Positions 32,069 through 40,262 of a stretch of DNA of 42,456 nucleotides are shown piece after piece; the first letter of the stretch is position 1, and the number at the start of each line of letters is the position of its first letter. The stretch is taken from positions 1 through 42,456 of IMG/VR virus record IMGVR_UViG_3300009509_000043. One strand, given 5' to 3'. The DNA is from a virus. A program made the translations under genes and the position numbers. The notes under the pieces are model-generated. The model was not told where the DNA came from and searched no databases. It was given only the letters and a program-made list of their open reading frames with translations.

Positions 32069-32433
32069 TATCTTCCAGGCCTTTGCCCGCTGAATTGGAC
32101 CATGTCGACCTGGAGCTTATCAACGCGGTCAAAAAGCGAGTCATAGACGTTCGATGCAACTACATGATAGTGGTAGATTCGCGATGACTTCGCTGCAGGG
32201 GAGGATGCAATAATGTCGAGTCGGCCAACGGGGTTTGTGTCATCCGAACTCAATTCAACGGAGAAGATGCCGGGTGCGATCGTGCTGACTGGGCTTTGGC
32301 ATTTACGAGGTTTGGGCTCGTCTCCGTTTCGCGATATCAGAACGGTTGGCTTGACTTCATCTGCCGTATGGCCTTCTGCGGGCTCGAGTGCGATATTGAC
32401 CCGAGTTGTCATCGCTACTTTTAAAAACTGCAT
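32068..32433 (-). CDS. Virion beta-sandwich protein (121 aa, start 32433 or 32412)
   Basis: Two in-frame ATGs (32433, 32412) lack a clear Shine-Dalgarno site; the second gives MTTRVNIALEPAEGHTADEV. Beta-rich to the end, with YHYHVVASNVYDSLFDRVD and VDMVQFSGQ at the C-terminus, a motif seen at the end of small fibre-associated modules. It follows the capsid terminator, so it may depend on read-through. The fibre-attachment or decoration role is inferred. Confidence 0.6.
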   Translation of the reverse strand: MQFLKVAMTTRVNIALEPAEGHTADEVKPTVLISRNGDEPKPRKCQSPVSTIAPGIFSVELSSDDTNPVGRLDIIASSPAAKSSRIYHYHVVASNVYDSLFDRVDKLQVDMVQFSGQRPGR

Positions 32434-32443
32434 ATAGCACCAG

Positions 32444-32480
32444 AAAAAGCGCCTGGACCGCCGGAGGGAGCGGCCCAGGC
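32444..32480 (-). terminator. Intrinsic terminator downstream of the capsid gene
   Basis: On the minus strand a GC-rich stem (GCCTGGGCCGC with GCGGTCCAGGC, 32480-32451, one mismatch/bulge) runs into GCTTTTTC (32450-32443). It lies 11 bases past the major capsid stop. It would raise capsid mRNA relative to downstream fibre genes, as in many phages. Confidence 0.8.
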
Positions 32481-32491
32481 TGAGACAAGGT

Positions 32492-33796
32492 CTATGTCGC
32501 GTTTACGATGTTGTTGATGTAGCAGCTGTAACCAGGGCGACCAGAATAAATCGCTTGGTTATCATAAAGCCTAAACTCAAACGCCGCCGTGTCAGCAACA
32601 CGTTCGATGGGAGAAGACTGCTCAATCGTGTCGAAACCAACGTCCGTGGCTCCGATACGACGCCAACGAGCACCCTTGTTCTTCGCCTCTGGGATAAGCA
32701 TTGCGAAGCCCTCTTTCATGTAGATAGAGGCCTCAATCCTTACCACCCCAGTGGCGGTAAAAAACTTGATTCCCTCAGCACCAACAGTGTATTGTTTCGC
32801 ACGCTCTCCAGTATGGCGCCGAAGCGCGACTTCATCGTCGAGAATGTCAGCCCAGGTTGTTGGGTTGACCAGGAGCAACATGTCTCCCTTGAACCCACGC
32901 GAGATCACCTGGTATAGGGCTTTTTGCACCTTGGAGAATGTCAACGTGCTGCTCGCCGCCGAATAAGAAGACGGCTTCCACACTGAGTAGTTTGTGCTGA
33001 TCCCGAAAAGCGTGGATGACGCAGTCATACAGCCATAAAGGCCAAGTTGCGTCTTCCAGCTCGTGCCATTGTGCTGACCTGTGGCGCCACCAGAATCAGC
33101 ATCTTCAACACCAAACAGAAGAATGTCTGTAGCTTGGATGCCACTAACGTCACTGACTGCCCTGTTAGTATTTGAGCCAATAACCTGTCGGTTGGCAATG
33201 TTGACCTGGCTTACTTCGAATGTTCCACGAACAGAACTAAGGGCTGTTGGGAGAACGGCAATTACTGCCCCCTCAGACCCAGCCCAAATACCAGGTGACC
33301 ATTGTGCAGCAGCGATGGTAATGGTATTACTGGCGACCGAACTAATCGGGGCAAGGCCGTTCGAGTCCTGGCCCCAGAACATGTCGATCTCTACACGCTT
33401 ACGAAGAGAGTCGTTTGAGTTGGCCACAATGGTGTCCATTGTGCCTTGGAAAGCTGTCTCTCCTCGTTTTTTGGCGCTTTTGATCGCGTTGTAGCCGATC
33501 CGGACTTTCAGAACGTGCTGGGAGCCCTGAATTTCTGTCGGCTTGGTTTGTGCGGCGACAGCATCGGCGAGGTGGAAAGCGTCTTCGCCAGAACCAGCAT
33601 AACATACGCCGTGTTCGTTCTGGAGCAGGGCCACTTCTATAAACTTGTCGCCGAGTTGCTCAGATTCAGAAAACGGCAAATGCCGCTGAAGTGTAAACTG
33701 TGTTGGGCAAAGTTTGTGCAGTTGCCCATAACGGGTTTTGAAAAACCCCTCTAGCGTCGAAGAAGTCGACGTTTTCTTGTTGTATGTGTCAGTCAT
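32492..33796 (-). CDS. Major capsid protein (HK97-fold type, 434 aa)
   Basis: The gene sits directly downstream of the scaffold gene and is followed by a strong terminator. The protein has an N-terminal arm-like segment (residues 1-50), a long helix with SLRKRVEIDMFWGQDSNGLA, a beta-rich middle insertion (about 180-260) and a C-terminal block (GFKGDMLLLVNPTTWADILD, then DTAAFEFRLYDNQAIYSGRP) typical of phage capsid proteins. Abundance is suggested by a clean operon position. The exact HK97 subfamily is not assigned. Confidence 0.8.
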   Translation of the reverse strand: MTDTYNKKTSTSSTLEGFFKTRYGQLHKLCPTQFTLQRHLPFSESEQLGDKFIEVALLQNEHGVCYAGSGEDAFHLADAVAAQTKPTEIQGSQHVLKVRIGYNAIKSAKKRGETAFQGTMDTIVANSNDSLRKRVEIDMFWGQDSNGLAPISSVASNTITIAAAQWSPGIWAGSEGAVIAVLPTALSSVRGTFEVSQVNIANRQVIGSNTNRAVSDVSGIQATDILLFGVEDADSGGATGQHNGTSWKTQLGLYGCMTASSTLFGISTNYSVWKPSSYSAASSTLTFSKVQKALYQVISRGFKGDMLLLVNPTTWADILDDEVALRRHTGERAKQYTVGAEGIKFFTATGVVRIEASIYMKEGFAMLIPEAKNKGARWRRIGATDVGFDTIEQSSPIERVADTAAFEFRLYDNQAIYSGRPGYSCYINNIVNAT

Positions 33797-33807
33797 TTAC
33801 CAAACCC

Positions 33808-34977
33808 TTATCGACCGGGGAGGAGATCCTCGATCGAATCAACGTACTCTCGCCCTGGAGTAGTACGCCGCCGGGGTTTGGTAGGCCGAATTGTCCGCCC
33901 CTTTTCGGCCGCCGAGCCCTTTTTGGTAGGACGACTCTGCTTTATCTGGGCAACTTTTCGCTTAAGTAGCTTTTTCGCAAGGTCTGGAGAAAGCTCTTCC
34001 AGCTCCTCGGCAGTAAGCGACCTTAAGCGGTCCTGAACACTTCGGCGCCCTTCTGAAACTATTTTTGTGGTCTCAGCATGAACGTCGTTATAAGTGAGAG
34101 TATCACCCTTACTTAATCTTGCAAGCAGATTTCCCCAGACCTTGTTGGCGTCTGGGTGCTCTGCAGTTATGCCATGGGAGCTAAGAGCGCGGCCCAAAAG
34201 GCCAGCGACATGATTAATATTTCGGTCAAGCTCTAGCTTTTTGATCTCTGCCTGGGTTCGCTCCCGCTCTTGGGCAAGCTGGAGTCGAGTCGCTTCATGG
34301 TCCTGGTTAATCCAGAAAGTGTCAGCCCCGCCTGGCATTTCTGCAAGTTGTTTCTGCGCCTGAACATATGCCGGTAGCAGCTGCGTGTTTAGGAATCTCT
34401 GAGCTGCAGCAAGGCCACCACAAGCTGGGGCCATAGCCTTGATTAGCGCATATAGTGGCCTCGGGACGCCGCCTTCTGCATACTCCTGGACCCGCTGAAA
34501 TTGCCCGAAAAAGGCCTCAGCGGTCTTCATAAGCTCGGACCCCTTACGGAAGTTCTCGTCAGCAGCCTCTACTTTTTGGTAGCCGGCAACAACCTCGCTG
34601 AGGGGCTTGTCAGATTCGACGCCGTTTATCTTGACTGGGATAAGCGGGTCTATGTCTTCTGAGTCGTCTTCTTCGGACTCTCCTAATTCAGAGTCGTCCC
34701 GTACCTCTCGATCTGGAGAATCCTCTGCATCGCCGCTATCTCCGAGCGAATCCAATTCAGCATCTGTTGGTTCTCCTTCTTCTGTATCTCCGTCTTCTTC
34801 TCCGTGCTCAGGGCTTTCTTCATCGGATTCAGATCCAGCTGGACTATGATCATCTTCGGTTTCTCCGGTTTCTTGTTCTTCGTCGGAATCAGCCTCTTCG
34901 ATAAAGTCATCGGCTGTGTCCTCTGTCTCAACAGGGAGATCCGCGATTTCCTCGACAAACGCAATATCGTCAGACAT
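33808..34977 (-). CDS. Scaffolding protein (389 aa)
   Basis: The first ~115 residues are extremely Asp/Glu-rich (EEADSDEEQETGETEDDHSP), followed by PLIPVKINGVESDKPLSEVV and 'A-G-Y-Q-K-V-E-A', a segment shared by many scaffold or scaffold-like proteins ('V-K-V-x-G-x-x-x-x-x-x-L-x-E-L-x-x-G-Y'). The middle is helical. The last ~40 residues are strongly basic (KRKVAQIKQSRPTKKGS). Acidic N-terminus, coiled helices and a basic C-terminus between portal and capsid are the hallmark of an internal assembly scaffold. Confidence 0.8.
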   Translation of the reverse strand: MSDDIAFVEEIADLPVETEDTADDFIEEADSDEEQETGETEDDHSPAGSESDEESPEHGEEDGDTEEGEPTDAELDSLGDSGDAEDSPDREVRDDSELGESEEDDSEDIDPLIPVKINGVESDKPLSEVVAGYQKVEAADENFRKGSELMKTAEAFFGQFQRVQEYAEGGVPRPLYALIKAMAPACGGLAAAQRFLNTQLLPAYVQAQKQLAEMPGGADTFWINQDHEATRLQLAQERERTQAEIKKLELDRNINHVAGLLGRALSSHGITAEHPDANKVWGNLLARLSKGDTLTYNDVHAETTKIVSEGRRSVQDRLRSLTAEELEELSPDLAKKLLKRKVAQIKQSRPTKKGSAAEKGRTIRPTKPRRRTTPGREYVDSIEDLLPGR

Positions 34978-35039
34978 ATCTTCTCCTGATAGTTTGGCGA
35001 CATCGGGATCTCTAGGCTAGCAGTCGCGAAATTGGGTAC

Positions 35040-37142
35040 TTACGGTGACATAGTTGGTTGTTGTTTAGGCATTCGGCCCATATTGCCGCCAGGACCGGCT
35101 TGGGGCTGTTCACCTGGTGCTTGGAGTTGACGCAGTGGTTTCGGTGCCGGAGCTCCTCCCTGGGGTTGTGGGGCCGGTGCGGGAGGCCCTCCCTGGCCCA
35201 TACCAAACGGCATGGGAGGCGGAACGGTAGGGAACCCAAGAGCCTGCATTGCCCATGAAACCTGCGGATTCATGAGCGCCTGGAAATGCTGGCCAATATG
35301 GGAGTAAACAGAGGCAGAAAGCTGGGGATCTCCACGGGCAGCAGGTGAAGCCAGAAGAGCTGCATGTTCCTTGATGTCGAGCACATGGTTATCCGTCCAC
35401 ATGTCGACTCTGGCCGGGAGACCCTTGGAAAGCTGCTCGTTCTCCTCATGAATCCTTGTGAGCTGGGCCTCGTCGGACTGGAGAAGCGGGTCAAGCTGCC
35501 CGGAACGGACAACGGTGAGGAACTCCTGCGGGACGGAGATCATGCCGCGTGAAAGGAGCTGCTCTGCAAGCCACATTTTGCCGGAAATCGTGTCCGTGAT
35601 GGGGTTGGACACGTCGACAATAATGCGGTCAATGCCGAGTAGGTCGTTTCTGGTGTAGTAGCCGACCTCTGTGCGGTTACGCTCGCCGGCAATGGAGATC
35701 ATGCGTTCCTGGTCGCCGTCGATCATGTCGCGACAAGTCCGCACGATGAACGTGCCGGTATCCTCGAGGGCCATGGCATAGCTCTCCTTTAGCGGAGAGG
35801 CGCTTTGTGCGGCCTTGGCGTCCATGACCTTTAAGGCCTCACCAGACTTGAAGTTAGATTCTGTCTGGCCTCTGGCGACGGAGTTGATGCCGCTCTCTCT
35901 CTCCATGGCCCGGAGGAGGAAATTAGAGAAACGCTCGTGGTCGGGGGAATTAGCTTGGAGCGATATCCCCTGGGGAGGTACTTGCCCACCCTCGAGAAGG
36001 AAGACGCCGTCTCCCATGAAGTCTTCGTTGAGATTGCACCCCGTAGGAGCCCATATGATCGAGTTTCCGGCGCCCATATGGTTTGAGGCAATCATGGAGA
36101 CTTCTGCGTTGAGAAGTTCCTGGGGGGCAGCGAGATCGTTAGCCGGCGAGTACCCAAGCTGGGTCATGAGAACTTCCCCAGGGACAATTCTCGTCACCGG
36201 GATACGTTCAAATGGAAGGTCTTGGGGATCAGAGACAGGGGTATCTGCGTCTATGAAGCGAAACCACCGACCGCTTTCACATGCATTGTTTCGGAGATGA
36301 TAGAAGTTCCAAACCCCGACAATGTCAGTAAAATCATCGCTTGAGAGATCGCCTGAACCGAAATACCCCATGTTGAAGAGCGTGATATCCTCTTCATTGT
36401 TGGTAGATGCGTCGACAATGGCCTGAGCGATATCATTGTCGTCTTGGCGAGCTGCAAGCTCGAAGCGGTTCTCATATGAGCGAGTAAGAAGCCAGTCGTT
36501 TCGTTTCCATTCCTTGACGCCGAGGTCGAAGACAATGTCAAAGATCGTAGGGTTAGCAAACTCGAAATCGCCCTGGGGAACTATCTCGAGTTTCTCTTGC
36601 CCTAACTCGTCGAGAACCACCTCACCGTCACGTCCGAGTAACGGGACAGCCTCTTGCTCACCACCCCATGGGTCCCAAGGGTGGTGGATATAGCCGGAAG
36701 TCATAACCAAAGCATGCTTGACGGCACGCTTCAACGCCTCTTCGAGCCCTCGTTCTCGCCGGTAGTGGTCGACTACATGTTGGGCGACCTTGGCCTGCTC
36801 GAAACTTCGAGCGTCGTTTTGTTTGGCACGGGCTTCGAACGAGAGACGCTGCTGGCAGACGATCGTGTAAATATGATCGATTATAGATCTATATTCGTTC
36901 ACGGCCGCCACAAGCATGCTGTCGGTTATCTGCCTAACGGCCGTGAAGTCGAAGTCGGCACCACCATCGAAATAGCAGTTGTGATAGTAGAGCCAGTTAC
37001 GAGCAACAACCCGCCAGAAGTGTCCTGCCCTAATGCATTGGAAGTGACGGTCTATTCGTTCCTGACAGTGCCCCGCAAGAACAAGGGGGTCCTCTTCATT
37101 TGCCCAGTACTCTATTTCTGGGCGTCTCTTTCTTCTTTTCAA
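35040..37142 (-). CDS. Portal protein (podovirus/P22-like type, 700 aa)
   Basis: The length and composition match large podovirus-type portals. It has NEYRSIIDHIYTIVCQQRLS, 'F-x-x-x-A-x-x-N-D-A-R-S-F-E-Q-A', then MTSGYIHHPWDPWGG, RSYENRFELAAR, and ANSPDHERFSNFLLRAMERE with a C-terminal Pro/Gln-rich tail. It forms the dodecameric DNA gate between capsid and adaptor. The only in-frame start is TTG at 37142; the best Shine-Dalgarno (GGAGG) instead suits ATG 37149 in another frame, which encodes a 17-residue peptide. Confidence 0.85.
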   Translation of the reverse strand: MKRRKRRPEIEYWANEEDPLVLAGHCQERIDRHFQCIRAGHFWRVVARNWLYYHNCYFDGGADFDFTAVRQITDSMLVAAVNEYRSIIDHIYTIVCQQRLSFEARAKQNDARSFEQAKVAQHVVDHYRRERGLEEALKRAVKHALVMTSGYIHHPWDPWGGEQEAVPLLGRDGEVVLDELGQEKLEIVPQGDFEFANPTIFDIVFDLGVKEWKRNDWLLTRSYENRFELAARQDDNDIAQAIVDASTNNEEDITLFNMGYFGSGDLSSDDFTDIVGVWNFYHLRNNACESGRWFRFIDADTPVSDPQDLPFERIPVTRIVPGEVLMTQLGYSPANDLAAPQELLNAEVSMIASNHMGAGNSIIWAPTGCNLNEDFMGDGVFLLEGGQVPPQGISLQANSPDHERFSNFLLRAMERESGINSVARGQTESNFKSGEALKVMDAKAAQSASPLKESYAMALEDTGTFIVRTCRDMIDGDQERMISIAGERNRTEVGYYTRNDLLGIDRIIVDVSNPITDTISGKMWLAEQLLSRGMISVPQEFLTVVRSGQLDPLLQSDEAQLTRIHEENEQLSKGLPARVDMWTDNHVLDIKEHAALLASPAARGDPQLSASVYSHIGQHFQALMNPQVSWAMQALGFPTVPPPMPFGMGQGGPPAPAPQPQGGAPAPKPLRQLQAPGEQPQAGPGGNMGRMPKQQPTMSP

Positions 37143-37172
37143 AATGCATAATCATCCTCCGCCCCCGGAGGG

Positions 37173-37364
37173 TTAATGGGTTAAAAGCTGAACAATCCTT
37201 TCCCTTAGTGCCCCGTCGATAACAGCCCACGAGCAGCGGTAATCCAAATAGATATTCAAAAGCGGCTCTGGAGAAAGCCATCGACTTAGAATCTTGTCCA
37301 CCGGTATCCTTATCCCCTTTACGACAGGGACATCTCCGTCGGTCGGTGTCTCGAGGTACTTCAT
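37173..37364 (-). CDS. Small DUF433-like protein (63 aa)
   Basis: The start overlaps the upstream stop (ATGA). The central VVKGIRIPVDKILSRWLSPE, then 'L-N-I-Y-L-D-Y', resembles the DUF433 family ('x-x-x-x-G-T-R-I-P-V-x-x-I-L ... L-x-x-Y-P'), known from VapB45-type antitoxins. No PIN-domain toxin is visible beside it, so a solitary or re-purposed DNA-binding role is likely. It stands between terL and portal, where phages rarely have insertions. Confidence 0.55.
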   Translation of the reverse strand: MKYLETPTDGDVPVVKGIRIPVDKILSRWLSPEPLLNIYLDYRCSWAVIDGALRERIVQLLTH

Positions 37365-37549
37365 GTCTCGACCTTGTCTTCTTTGTCTCTAAATTTGCTG
37401 CATGAATCATTTGGCCTACACAGAAGTGGTGTTGAGGCCTCTTCCATAGAGAAAAAGCTGTTTTCGAGTGGGACGCTGGCGATACATTCTCCTATGACGT
37501 GCTTTTGTTTGCCCCTGAAGAACTTGCAGTTGGAACAGCGCTTAGTCAT
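37361..37549 (-). CDS. Cys-rich small zinc protein (62 aa)
   Basis: ATG 37549 (MTKRCSNCKFFRG) lies five bases after the previous gene's stop. Cys residues are at C-xx-C (CSNC), GEC, LLC and SC, matching a recurrent phage pattern of 'C-x-x-C-x-x-F ... G-x-C ... C-x-x-F'. One metal site is probable. The role is unknown. No Shine-Dalgarno site is seen; it is probably translated by coupling. Confidence 0.6.
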   Translation of the reverse strand: MTKRCSNCKFFRGKQKHVIGECIASVPLENSFFSMEEASTPLLCRPNDSCSKFRDKEDKVET

Positions 37550-37554
37550 GGCTG

Positions 37555-37731
37555 CTAAATAAAACACTCTTTTTCAAGAGGGACCTCTATAAGCTCGAAT
37601 GTGCGCAGGTGACCGTTTTTTAGCAATGATTTAGACTCGGCTGCTTTCGACTTGTCCATTGATGCATACACAATATAGGTGTCGTCGCAGTCATAGCACA
37701 GGACTAGGTAAACTTTTTGTTCTGCGTTCAT
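37555..37731 (-). CDS. Small hypothetical protein (58 aa)
   Basis: ATG 37731 overlaps the previous stop (ATGA). The peptide starts MNAEQKVYLVLCYDCDDTYI and continues VYASMDKSKAAESKSLLK, ending EKECFI. It is a compact alpha/beta protein with three or four Cys (LCYDCDD). Coupling on both sides and the unbroken frame make it a real gene despite its size. The pattern 'K-V-Y-x-V-x-C-x-D-C' is not one I can name. Confidence 0.6.
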   Translation of the reverse strand: MNAEQKVYLVLCYDCDDTYIVYASMDKSKAAESKSLLKNGHLRTFELIEVPLEKECFI

Positions 37732-37991
37732 GGTAGTGCCGCTTCAAGGACCAATTCATTGGCGGGGACGGCTTGTATGAAGTAATCCTTAGTATAAAGT
37801 TGACGGTAATAGTCGCGCCTTTTCTTTGTTTTGAGCTTTGGGTGGGACCTTGCCACTAGACTATCAACGTAGTCTTTAATAAACGCCTTGGCTTTTCTTT
37901 CGCTAAGAGAGATGAAACAGATAGAATTGCTGCTTGGATACTCATCATAGTTGTCACGAAAAACAATGAACAATAGACGTTGTTTTGTCAT
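37728..37991 (-). CDS. Small hypothetical protein after terL (87 aa)
   Basis: The start overlaps the terminase stop (ATGA). It opens LLFIVFRDNYDEYPSSNSIC, followed by a long basic helix (SERKAKAFIKDYVDSLVARS, then KTKKRRDYYRQLYT) and AVPANELVLEAALP. The layout resembles the following 58-residue gene (strand-rich start, then a basic helix), so the two may be related. Function is unknown. Confidence 0.6.
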   Translation of the reverse strand: MTKQRLLFIVFRDNYDEYPSSNSICFISLSERKAKAFIKDYVDSLVARSHPKLKTKKRRDYYRQLYTKDYFIQAVPANELVLEAALP

Positions 37992-39484
37992 TTGGAAAAC
38001 GCCCTGACAAGAGGGTTCCTCTTTCTTTTCCGCTTGTTCAACTTGGGTCGCTCGGAATGATGGAACTTGTTTCTCGGGAGAATCTTGTCTGGAAACGGGT
38101 TGTCAGACCAACGAGCCTGCCGGTTTGCATACTGAAGCGCCTTTATCCCGTCGCAATGGCCAAGAGCCTCAGATCTAACGAATTCGCTGCGCTTGTCATT
38201 ATATATGCCGTTGTCTAGCTGATAAATCAGTTGCTTGCAGCGAGGGTGTACAATGATCTTGTGCTCTTGGATATTGCGCCGAAGTGACGCAAGAGAAGCC
38301 TCGGCGTCATGCTTTATTGCAGGCTCTACCTTGAATCCGAAATCTACCGGGAATGACTGGATAGAGATCATTTGAGAGTCAGCAATGCGTCTTAGCTTCG
38401 AGATATGCGCTACTTCGTTATGGTCCCATAGCTCCGGCTCCTTCTGGCGATGAAGGTCAACAAGCTGCCCTTGGGTTGTGTAGTTCACCCAGATTTCGTC
38501 TTCGACCACAAGCTTCTGAGCTTCGAAGTCTACATAGAAAAGGAGTGAATGGGTCTTGTCCCTCCAGCCAATATCCATAGACACCATGGGATAGAAATAA
38601 GACGGCCGAGTCCACTCACGTATCAGAGAATCCCTTGCTGCTAACCACTCTGGGACGATCATGGACTCGGGGTCTGTAATGTGCTCTATCTCGGCCTCTC
38701 TTCTCCACGCCACAGTGTCCTTAGAGCCGCAGACGAGGAGGACGAGACGTTCATCCTCTTTGGTGAAATCGGGGTTCTGGGAGGCTTTGATCCCGAAATA
38801 CCTGTCAGCTGCCTTTGCCTCCGGTATGTACTTCGTTATTAACGGATGATCCATAGAACGCGGCGGGGTGGACATAAGGCATAGGAAGGGTTTATGCCTT
38901 TTAGCGAATTGCCAAACGACGATCTCGTTTATCACGCGCTCGAGTTCGTTGACGTAGCCGGCCTCGTCGATGACACACATGTCACAACCACCGCCGCGAA
39001 TAGCGTCAGGGTTCGGGTTGACGCCGTATATTTCTAGTACGGAATCAAGAGCGTCAGAGGGCCAATTCGGGTTCCGAAAGACGTAAGAGAACCGACTCTG
39101 CCTCGGACGGAGAGCGCTTGGACAACTTGACAGGACACGCTCCATGTTGGGTCTGACGATTGGATGGGCTTGTTCTCTAGTTGGTGCAAGGAAAAGGATG
39201 CGCTGGCCAGGTGTCGATATACAGCGTTTGGCGGCCCACATAAGGAAGAAATGCGACTTCCCAAAGCGCCTATGGGTCTCAATAACAAATGGTTCTGGAG
39301 TCGGGTCTCTCTCGTGACGCTCTTCAATGAAGTCCCATACCCAAAGCTGTCCATTTGGACGTAGCTGACCACGCTGATCACCTCTGTACCAACATGAATC
39401 GCGGTAGGCCTTACGAAACGCCGGGTCTCGCATGGCTTCCTGGAATTGTGGTATGGTGAGGATCTGGGACGTCATGTCTTGCAA
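37988..39484 (-). CDS. terL: Terminase large subunit
   Basis: This is a 498-residue two-domain packaging motor. The ATPase domain has a Walker A-like ETHRRFGKSHF (residues ~69-79, the Arg-x-Gly-Lys-Ser terminase form), Walker B CDMCVIDEAGY (~167-177) and motif III LMSTPP (~203-208). The nuclease domain begins near residue 300 with SMDIGWRDK, where Asp304 is the first metal ligand. It cuts concatemeric DNA and drives it into proheads. The start may be ATG 39484 or 39475; both overlap the end of the upstream regulator gene. No TerS is recognised beside it. Confidence 0.93.
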   Translation of the reverse strand: MQDMTSQILTIPQFQEAMRDPAFRKAYRDSCWYRGDQRGQLRPNGQLWVWDFIEERHERDPTPEPFVIETHRRFGKSHFFLMWAAKRCISTPGQRILFLAPTREQAHPIVRPNMERVLSSCPSALRPRQSRFSYVFRNPNWPSDALDSVLEIYGVNPNPDAIRGGGCDMCVIDEAGYVNELERVINEIVVWQFAKRHKPFLCLMSTPPRSMDHPLITKYIPEAKAADRYFGIKASQNPDFTKEDERLVLLVCGSKDTVAWRREAEIEHITDPESMIVPEWLAARDSLIREWTRPSYFYPMVSMDIGWRDKTHSLLFYVDFEAQKLVVEDEIWVNYTTQGQLVDLHRQKEPELWDHNEVAHISKLRRIADSQMISIQSFPVDFGFKVEPAIKHDAEASLASLRRNIQEHKIIVHPRCKQLIYQLDNGIYNDKRSEFVRSEALGHCDGIKALQYANRQARWSDNPFPDKILPRNKFHHSERPKLNKRKRKRNPLVRAFSK

Positions 39485-40053
39485 TACTGTGGGAGTACTG
39501 TTGCCGCACAGCTTCTTAACTTGCGCTCTGCGCGGAGAATAATCTGACGAGCGCGTTCTCTGGTGACGAAAAGGGCTTTTCCTATATCTGCAAGTGTGTA
39601 GTTCTTGTGATCATATGGGGGTAGGGAATAATGCATTTGTAAGGCGAGCTTCTGTCTTGGTGGCAATTTGTCGAGGAGCTTTGACGCGGCTTCCTTGCTG
39701 TCAATCTTGTTGTCGAGATCTTCAACAAAGTCGGTAGATTCTAAAAATTTCTGCCTCTGAATAGTCTCGAGGAGCACCTGCTCTGGTATTTCTGTAACTT
39801 TAGCAAGGTAGTTTGGGACTTTAACACCATTAAGAGCTTCCGGGAGAATTGATTCGAGTTTAAGATCTAGGTGGGCTGCGACCCTAACAATTGAAGCAAA
39901 TGAAATACGCCTGAAGTCTAAACACTCGAGCTGAGAAATAACACATGGGGATACGTTCGCTGCTTCAGCGAGCTCCTTTTGTGTTAGGCCGGCCTTCTCT
40001 CTGGCCGACTTGAGTGCATGATTCTTAAGGCGTATCTCGGCCCGGATCTTCAT
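39472..40053 (-). CDS. XRE helix-turn-helix / sigma-region-4 fusion regulator (193 aa)
   Basis: Residues 13-67 form an XRE-type helix-turn-helix (SAREKAGLTQKELAEAANVS, then SQLECLD). Residues ~127-180 match region 4 of primary sigma factors: LPPRQKLALQMHY, then YTLADIGKALFVTRERARQI and a final ILRAERKLR, which normally contacts the -35 element and the RNA polymerase flap. Sigma regions 2 and 3 are missing. Such a protein could bind its own operator through XRE and contact polymerase through region 4, activating or redirecting transcription. It lies just ahead of terL, so late-gene control is plausible. A terminase-small role cannot be excluded. Confidence 0.7.
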   Translation of the reverse strand: MKIRAEIRLKNHALKSAREKAGLTQKELAEAANVSPCVISQLECLDFRRISFASIVRVAAHLDLKLESILPEALNGVKVPNYLAKVTEIPEQVLLETIQRQKFLESTDFVEDLDNKIDSKEAASKLLDKLPPRQKLALQMHYSLPPYDHKNYTLADIGKALFVTRERARQIILRAERKLRSCAATVLPQYCKT

Positions 40054-40262
40054 TCCTCTCCCTCGGCTCGAAAGGCGGCAATGCGAGCGCCGAGGATGTT
40101 GTGATAGTCAAGCATCGCTTTTCCCTGGAGATTGAGGCGTTGTCATTCCTGTAGAGATATTTGGTGTTCAAAGCCCTGGCTGTTTAGCTTCTTTTGAAGC
40201 TTATCAAGCTTTGCCCCTAACTCTCTCCATTCCTCAACAACGCGGTTCTGCCAGTCTTCCAT
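40050..40262 (-). pseudogene. Small conserved phage protein interrupted by an in-frame TGA
   Basis: One frame from ATG 40262 to the final TGA (40050-40052) encodes 70 codons, with a single TGA at codon 40 (40143-40145). The first part (MEDWQNRVVEEWRELGAKLD...) and the second (QRLNLQGKAMLDYHNILGAR, then IAAF) together match a well-known small phage family (labelled crAss001_48-related in annotation, from memory) in which both halves are one protein. The position of the TGA falls where Trp would fit (LQE-W-QRL). Either it is a nonsense mutation (TGG to TGA), programmed readthrough, or a sequencing difference. The end overlaps the regulator start (ATGA). Confidence 0.75.

Noticed and set aside
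40143-40145. Genome-wide TGA recoding (code 4/25)
   Set aside because: Many genes end in TGA with tightly coupled downstream starts, so TGA is a normal stop here; only one gene contains it in frame.
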